Shown here: in pieces, positions 59,641 to 64,000 of the stretch | How positions within the stretch are numbered: the stretch's first letter is position 1 | How the letters are laid out: every line of letters begins with the position of its first letter | Origin: Postechiella marina | GTDB taxonomy: Bacteria > Bacteroidota > Bacteroidia > Flavobacteriales > Flavobacteriaceae | DNA length: 64,000 bases | Direction: 5' to 3' | Assembly: GCF_039538365.1 (NCBI RefSeq) | Contig: NZ_BAABCA010000002.1 | Span: 1-64,000 of the forward strand | The notes under the pieces: generated by a model | What the model saw: only the letters and a program-made list of their open reading frames with translations | Told to the model about the DNA's origin: nothing | The model's database searches: none | Made by a program: the position numbers and the translations under genes

Positions 59641-60924
59641 TTATTGTATTGTTTTTCTAACTGGACCTATATTCTTAATTAAAAAGAATATAGAAAGTAC
59701 ACCTAACACCACTGCAACGCATATAGCAATAAAGGCTGGTGTGTAAGAGCTTGTTGTTATTTGACCAACAAACCAGTTCATTATCATTGGAGAGACTGCT
59801 GCAACTGTACCAGCTAAACCTGCTAATGTACCTACAGATGGGCCTCTAAATAAATCGCTAGAAATGGTTTGAATATTACCAATTGCAAATTGAAACCCAA
59901 ATAGAGCAAGACCAGCAAAATATATAAACTTCATAAAATCGCCTTGCTGTACAAATGTTATTATACATATAAAGCCTATTAAAATTAAAGCGCCTCCTAC
60001 TACTATTGTAGCTTTTCTAGAATAGTTTACAGAGTGTTTTTTCATTAACTCTCCTGTAAACAAACCACCAATAATACTTCCTGCTGCTGCCATTAAATAA
60101 GAAATCCACATCGTTCCTGCTATTTCTTCTATACTTAAATTAAATTTATCGTTTAAGTAAATTGGCATCCATGCTGCAAAAAACCACCAGATTGGCTCAA
60201 TAAAAAAGCGACATAATAAAACACCCCAAGACTGTTTATAGCTTAATATTTTACCAACACTTAAGCCTTTAGCTGTTTCTTTTACTGCTACCTCTTGGTC
60301 ATCAATTTGGCTAGACATAATTAATTTACGCTCCTTATCTGTAACCCAAGGATGCTTTTCTGGTGTAGATTTATTTAAAAATAACCAAGGAATTACCCAT
60401 ATTAAACCTACTGCTCCCAGAATAATATAAGTTGTTTTCCATCCAAACTCTGTATAAAGTAAAATAATTACAAAAGGAGCAATAACGTTTCCTATAGATG
60501 CTCCTGCATTAAAAATACCTTGTGCTATAGCACGCTCTTTTACAGGAAACCATTCACCATTACTTTTAACAGCTCCTGGCCAGTTACCTGCTTCACCTAA
60601 ACCTAAAAGCCCTCTAAATATAGATAAAGACACCAAACCAACAGCAAAAGCATGTAATACAGATGCTACAGACCATACTATTATAGACACTGTAAAACCT
60701 AAACGTGTACCTATTTGATCGTATAATTTACCAGACGCAAATTTACCTATAGCATAAGCTGCTAGAAAAATATTGAACATAAAAGCATAGTCTGCCTTGT
60801 CCATACCTAAGTCTTCTCCCATTTCTGGCCATAATAGCGCAAATGCTGTTCTGTCTATATAATTAATTACAGTAGCTATAAAAATGAGCACTATAATCCA
60901 CCAACGTAAACCTTTTATTTTCAT
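59641..60924 (-). CDS. MFS transporter, hexuronate (ExuT/ACS) type
   Basis: 427 residues with 12 membrane helices and a central loop near residues 185-225. MKIKGLRWWIIVLIFIATVI NYIDRTAFALLWPEM and KFASGKLYDQIGTRLGFTVS are typical of the anion:cation symporter family that includes ExuT; FRGLLGLGEAGNWPGAVKSN and ERAIAQGIFNAGASIGN are ACS signatures. It probably imports uronate monomers such as DEH or KDG across the inner membrane by H+ symport. It lies 45 bases upstream of the SDR on the same strand, forming one unit with it. Confidence 0.88.
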   Translation of the reverse strand: MKIKGLRWWIIVLIFIATVINYIDRTAFALLWPEMGEDLGMDKADYAFMFNIFLAAYAIGKFASGKLYDQIGTRLGFTVSIIVWSVASVLHAFAVGLVSLSIFRGLLGLGEAGNWPGAVKSNGEWFPVKERAIAQGIFNAGASIGNVIAPFVIILLYTEFGWKTTYIILGAVGLIWVIPWLFLNKSTPEKHPWVTDKERKLIMSSQIDDQEVAVKETAKGLSVGKILSYKQSWGVLLCRFFIEPIWWFFAAWMPIYLNDKFNLSIEEIAGTMWISYLMAAAGSIIGGLFTGELMKKHSVNYSRKATIVVGGALILIGFICIITFVQQGDFMKFIYFAGLALFGFQFAIGNIQTISSDLFRGPSVGTLAGLAGTVAAVSPMIMNWFVGQITTSSYTPAFIAICVAVVLGVLSIFFLIKNIGPVRKTIQ

Positions 60925-61019
60925 GTATTTATATTTTTGGTTAAATTCTTTTTTTACAATTAAAAAATAACACCGTTATTTCTTTTATTTAAAACAACTA
61001 TGTAAGCATCCTTGCTATA

Positions 61020-61034
61020 CAGTGTAAAACACTG
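61020..61034. promoter_or_regulatory. Dyad CAGTGT-AAA-ACACTG upstream of the MFS-SDR unit
   Basis: Perfect 6-bp dyad with a 3-base spacer, 96 bases before the MFS ATG. Candidate operator for the LacI or GntR regulator of the locus; no second copy was noticed in the window. Confidence 0.4.
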
Positions 61035-61152
61035 AAAGCGAATTAATTAATTTGTCTTATACGAAGAAAATTTCTTTTAACTAAAAGAATAATCTTCCCT
61101 CCTGTTATTACAATTAAGGCTTAGCGTGCAACATAACCTCAATTATTTTTTT

Positions 61153-61854
61153 TTAAACATTATAGCAATATTGGTATAATGCTTTAAAATGAACTTTCAT
61201 TTTTTCTTTTGCCATTTCTGGGTTCTTTAATTTAATGGCTTGATAAATATCTTGATGTTCCTTTATTCCTAGTAAAGCTTGACCATCATCGCAAACATGA
61301 TATTTCTCGAAATTTGTTATTATCTCTGGAGTAATAGTTAACATAAAATTATTCATGGTACTATTACCACTTGCTTTTGCTATGGCTAAATGAAACAATA
61401 AATCTTCTTGTACTGCATCTTCGTTATTATTAACCTTTTCTGCATAAGCATCCAATGTTAACTTCATGTGTTTTAAATCGTCTTCAGTTCGTCTTAAAGC
61501 TGCTAATCTTACTGTTTTTAACTCTAATAAAATTCGTGTTTCTACAAGATCTTTAAAATCTGGTGTGTTTAAACGTAAAATATCATCTATCATTCCGTTT
61601 AAAGCAATTACACCTATTTTAGCTACAAAGGTTCCGCTTTGAGGTATAGACTTTAATAAGCCATAAAACTCTAATCTTTGTATGGCATCTCGAACATTAC
61701 CTCGGCTTACTCCAAACTTATCAGACAACATACGCTCTGAAGGTAATTTGTCTCCAGGTTCTAAATTTTTATAATTAATTAACTCTCTAATTTTACTAAT
61801 TATTTCGTTTTGAACTGATGGATTATCGCTTAATGTTATTGTTTCTAATTTCAT
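61153..61854 (-). CDS. FadR-type GntR transcriptional regulator
   Basis: 233 residues. The winged helix-turn-helix is SEIISKIRELINYKNLEPGD KLPSERMLSDKFGVSRGNVR (about 13-55), followed by the FCD all-helical effector domain with FKDLVETRILLELKTVRLAA and a metal- or acid-binding His and Asp arrangement (DLLFHLAIAKASGNSTM). This is the FadR/UxuR subfamily, which binds organic acids such as uronates. Its own promoter carries a UxuR-like dyad (61893-61908). It likely controls the alginate genes on both sides. Confidence 0.9.
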   Translation of the reverse strand: MKLETITLSDNPSVQNEIISKIRELINYKNLEPGDKLPSERMLSDKFGVSRGNVRDAIQRLEFYGLLKSIPQSGTFVAKIGVIALNGMIDDILRLNTPDFKDLVETRILLELKTVRLAALRRTEDDLKHMKLTLDAYAEKVNNNEDAVQEDLLFHLAIAKASGNSTMNNFMLTITPEIITNFEKYHVCDDGQALLGIKEHQDIYQAIKLKNPEMAKEKMKVHFKALYQYCYNV

Positions 61855-61892
61855 ACCCTCTAATATTTTATCATTATAACTGGCTTTCCTCT

Positions 61893-61923
61893 AACTGGTA
61901 AACCAATAATGTGATCAAATTTA
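61893..61923 (-). promoter_or_regulatory. UxuR-like operator ATTGGTTTACCAGT with -7 box TAAATTTG
   Basis: Read on the minus strand, TAAATTTG (61916-61923) is a -7 box match and ATTGGTTTACCAGT lies just after it (61894-61907), at the expected transcription start. The dyad centre TGGTTTACCA (61896-61905) closely resembles the E. coli UxuR/ExuR site ATTGGTATACCAAT. It suggests autorepression of the GntR gene. Confidence 0.55.
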
Positions 61924-62046
61924 AAAAAAACAGTTAAACTAATTAAGTTTACGTATAAACTTTCTTAAATATTATCAAAAAAAATCATTTTAAATTATGT
62001 AATTATTCAGATTACACAATAAATACTACAAATACTTCAATTTAAA

Positions 62047-62060
62047 TACGTAATTACGTA
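62047..62060. promoter_or_regulatory. Palindrome TACGTAATTACGTA
   Basis: Perfect 14-bp palindrome 20 bases after the PL7 stop, between PL7 and GntR. Possibly an operator; too short to act as a terminator without a T run. Confidence 0.3.
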
Positions 62061-62080
62061 CATGTATATTTATTTAACAA

Positions 62081-62998
62081 TCAGTGGCTAACTTCTAATT
62101 CATAATATCTTACTTTAGAATAAGCACCTTTATCTCTAGATTGAAAATAATTACCTGCTTTAAAATAGTTTTCGAAAACACCCCATCTTTTTATATGTAT
62201 GTTATCGTAAACTTTATATTCATTTTTATTTAAAACAATGACCATTTTACCATCAGATACTTTTACCTCTAAAATAAACTTATTAAAATCGACTCTTTGT
62301 TCAAAATTAAAACCATCATCGTCTCCCCAAGCATCTTCATGTAGTAACTCTTCATTAGTTGCACTTAAATTTTTAAGCACCTTGGTTTTTACTCTTACCT
62401 TACCGTTATCCCAATATATTTTTAAAATAGGTGGTGCATTATTATCGTCTTCGCCTATTAAATCGCGCTGCTCATTAGTTAATCGCCCATGAATTTGCAT
62501 AATAATGGTTCTATGGTATTTGCCATTTGCACCTCTTGTTGTCTCTTCCATAGCCAACTTCCCTTTCATGTAAGCCCCATCTCCAAATGTCCAGTTTTTA
62601 TTATTATCGCCAGGTACCATTTGCTCTCTTAACTCAGATCTTGTATACTTTGTATTTCTGGTTTTAGAGTTAGTTGGCATGGCATGAAACACAATGGCAC
62701 CTTGTGTAGAATCTATATACATATATGGCCTTGCCACCTCGTTATTTGCGAAATTTAATATTTCTGGTGGACTAATTTCTATTGGCTTTCCAGCTGCATT
62801 AGCTACTGGTAATGTTACCTTCCAATGACTTAAATCTATATGAGGTAATCGCACCTTTTTCTTTCTCTTGTTTTTCTTCTTTTTTTCAGTTTTAATCTCC
62901 GATGCAGAAACATTGCTTTTTTGTGCATAACAAAAAGCGTTTACAGATAGTATTGCTATCAATAAAATGTTTAATATTTCTTTACGGAAGTGATTCAT
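62081..62998 (-). CDS. PL7-family alginate lyase, secreted
   Basis: 305 residues. The signal peptide ends AFCYAQ; a Lys/Arg-rich linker (residues 38-50) precedes the catalytic jelly-roll. The three PL7 motifs are present: RSELRE (120-125), QIH (168-170) and YFKAGNYFQ (278-286), which carry the catalytic Gln, His and Tyr. QIH often goes with guluronate preference. The enzyme cleaves alginate by beta-elimination to unsaturated oligomers outside the cytoplasm. It follows the PKD-domain gene by 28 bases and is in the same unit. No CBM or T9SS tail is present. Confidence 0.93.
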   Translation of the reverse strand: MNHFRKEILNILLIAILSVNAFCYAQKSNVSASEIKTEKKKKNKRKKKVRLPHIDLSHWKVTLPVANAAGKPIEISPPEILNFANNEVARPYMYIDSTQGAIVFHAMPTNSKTRNTKYTRSELREQMVPGDNNKNWTFGDGAYMKGKLAMEETTRGANGKYHRTIIMQIHGRLTNEQRDLIGEDDNNAPPILKIYWDNGKVRVKTKVLKNLSATNEELLHEDAWGDDDGFNFEQRVDFNKFILEVKVSDGKMVIVLNKNEYKVYDNIHIKRWGVFENYFKAGNYFQSRDKGAYSKVRYYELEVSH

Positions 62999-63026
62999 TT
63001 TTATAATTTATATAATGCCTTTTTTA

Positions 63027-64000
63027 TTAAAATCCTGGTGTGCTTAAAACGACATCTGTTAAAAACACATTACCCGACTTTTTAGGATCGTTTGGAACAA
63101 AGTAAAAAAGCACAAATTTTTGATCTGTTGATGTTAAAATATCATCTGTATTCTCGTCTACTCTACTTTGTGAGAAACCAAAAGTAGCATCGACCTCGAA
63201 ACTAAAAGTTGTTTTAATCCACTCGTCTCCACCTGAAGCAGTGCCATTTACTTCGTTTTTAACCAAAGTTATAGGTTGCAATGTAGCTGCATCGTCTTGA
63301 GCTGGTTGGTCTGACAGGATGTAAAATGTACCAATTAAATTGTTTGGAGTATTTCCGCTTTTTCTAACAAATGCAGAAATCGTGTACTCTACACCTACCT
63401 CAACCTCAAAAGGCTGATAAGCTCTTTCTCCATTACTATCTGTTTTAAGAGATCTATCTGATATACCTCCTGCAGATTTTGCATCTGTACCAGAAGAGCT
63501 TACTTTATCTGTACCTGCATCTGGCAGCGCACTTACGTATGCTTCTAGAGCATCGTTTCGCCAAAAGTTATAAGGCGTATCGGTCTTATTATTAAATGTA
63601 TTATCTGGATCTACTGTCCAAGCATCAACAAGGTCGTTTGTATTGTTTTCAGATGTTGGATAAGATTGCATATCTGCATTTTGTAAAACAGCTGCAAAAG
63701 TGGCTTCTACACCTCCAACAGGAACAACTTTTGTTATACTCCTGGATACTCCTGCATTGTTTGTTGTTGTTAAAACAACATCGTAAGTGCCTTTAACAGC
63801 ATAAACATGAGATGGATTAACCTCTGTAGATGTGTTGCCATCTCCAAAATCCCAACTATGTGATACCGCTAAAATTGAAGCATCTGTAAAATCTACACTT
63901 AAAGTAGACACATTAAAAGTAAAATCTGGAACTGTAGACAGTACTAAGCCTTCTATGTTTTTTGAAACTGAAACTTTAGCGCCTAAATAATTTGTTGCAG
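63027..64000 (-). CDS. PKD-domain surface protein of the alginate locus (5' part outside window)
   Basis: The frame is open to the window edge, so the N-terminus with any signal is missing; at least 323 residues are present. VSHSWDFGDGNTSTEVNPSH is the PKD-domain core, preceded by TVPDFTFNVS. A second C-terminal beta-sandwich (residues near AYQPFEVEVGVEYTISAFVR and WIKTTFSFEVD) resembles carbohydrate-binding modules. In alginate loci such proteins are surface lipoproteins in the SusE/F position that bind alginate and precede PL7. It probably follows susC/susD genes beyond the edge, by analogy. Confidence 0.8.
   Translation of the reverse strand, partial: ATNYLGAKVSVSKNIEGLVLSTVPDFTFNVSTLSVDFTDASILAVSHSWDFGDGNTSTEVNPSHVYAVKGTYDVVLTTTNNAGVSRSITKVVPVGGVEATFAAVLQNADMQSYPTSENNTNDLVDAWTVDPDNTFNNKTDTPYNFWRNDALEAYVSALPDAGTDKVSSSGTDAKSAGGISDRSLKTDSNGERAYQPFEVEVGVEYTISAFVRKSGNTPNNLIGTFYILSDQPAQDDAATLQPITLVKNEVNGTASGGDEWIKTTFSFEVDATFGFSQSRVDENTDDILTSTDQKFVLFYFVPNDPKKSGNVFLTDVVLSTPGF

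Noticed and set aside
1..64000. CRISPR array
   Set aside because: No series of regularly spaced identical repeats was found; the repeats seen are dispersed or tandem pairs only.

Overview
The window comes from a marine member of the Flavobacteriaceae (Bacteroidota). The DNA is strongly AT-rich. Flavobacterial hallmarks are abundant: a FecI/FecR-controlled SusC/SusD pair, a type IX secretion sorting domain, lipoproteins with an acidic export signal after the lipid-bearing Cys, TAnnTTTG-type promoter -7 boxes, almost no Shine-Dalgarno sequences, and an alginate-use locus at the right edge.

Left edge (1-6.9 kb): the tail of an IS3-family insertion sequence abuts a broken DUF421 (YetF-like) gene. 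Then come a FAD/NAD(P)-binding protein, a small AraC regulator with a receiver protein and a sensor kinase (2.4-5.5 kb), and a second AraC-type regulator with a tandem candidate operator.

6.9-27 kb is a stress and envelope-maintenance region: a DUF892 ferritin-like protein, a Pmp3/YqaE proteolipid, an orphan Pycsar-type membrane effector with a degenerate HD domain, SDR and flavin reductases, YihY/BrkB and AI-2E membrane proteins, an F420-type reductase, a hibernation factor, a large phosphoesterase/outer-membrane-barrel fusion, a GIN-domain protein, a peroxiredoxin, a PA2169-type four-helix protein, a DUF1328 protein, small lipoproteins, two AsmA/DUF748-like envelope proteins and a DJ-1/PfpI protein. 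Several promoter regions here share an ATTAATAGAG element. A tRNA-Leu(UAG) follows.

27-42 kb: an M20 dipeptidase and an EamA transporter, then an ECF sigma factor and anti-sigma factor driving a SusC/SusD operon. That operon carries no carbohydrate-active enzyme; instead it has a surface lipoprotein, a di-heme cytochrome c peroxidase and an ELWxxDGTxxGT-repeat protein with a T9SS tail. This is the most unusual operon in the window.

42-57 kb is mostly housekeeping: a DUF4407 protein, STAS, NTF2-like, GNAT, PhnA and YjbR proteins, a cyclase-family hydrolase, hemW, ruvC, a flippase-like protein with a family 2 glycosyltransferase, a BlaI/BlaR1-like pair with a multi-dyad operator, DUF456, and a TPR histidine kinase with a NarL-type regulator. 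Three copies of a dispersed intergenic repeat (28.7, 43.3 and 50.8 kb) each begin 3-5 bases after a stop codon and in the same orientation as that gene.

57.5-64 kb: an alginate catabolism locus on the minus strand, with a PKD-domain surface protein (cut by the window edge), a PL7 alginate lyase, a FadR-type GntR regulator with a UxuR-like operator at its own promoter, a hexuronate-type MFS importer, a KduD-like SDR and a LacI regulator. Together they suggest extracellular cleavage, import of uronate products, reduction of the keto-sugar and product-responsive control.
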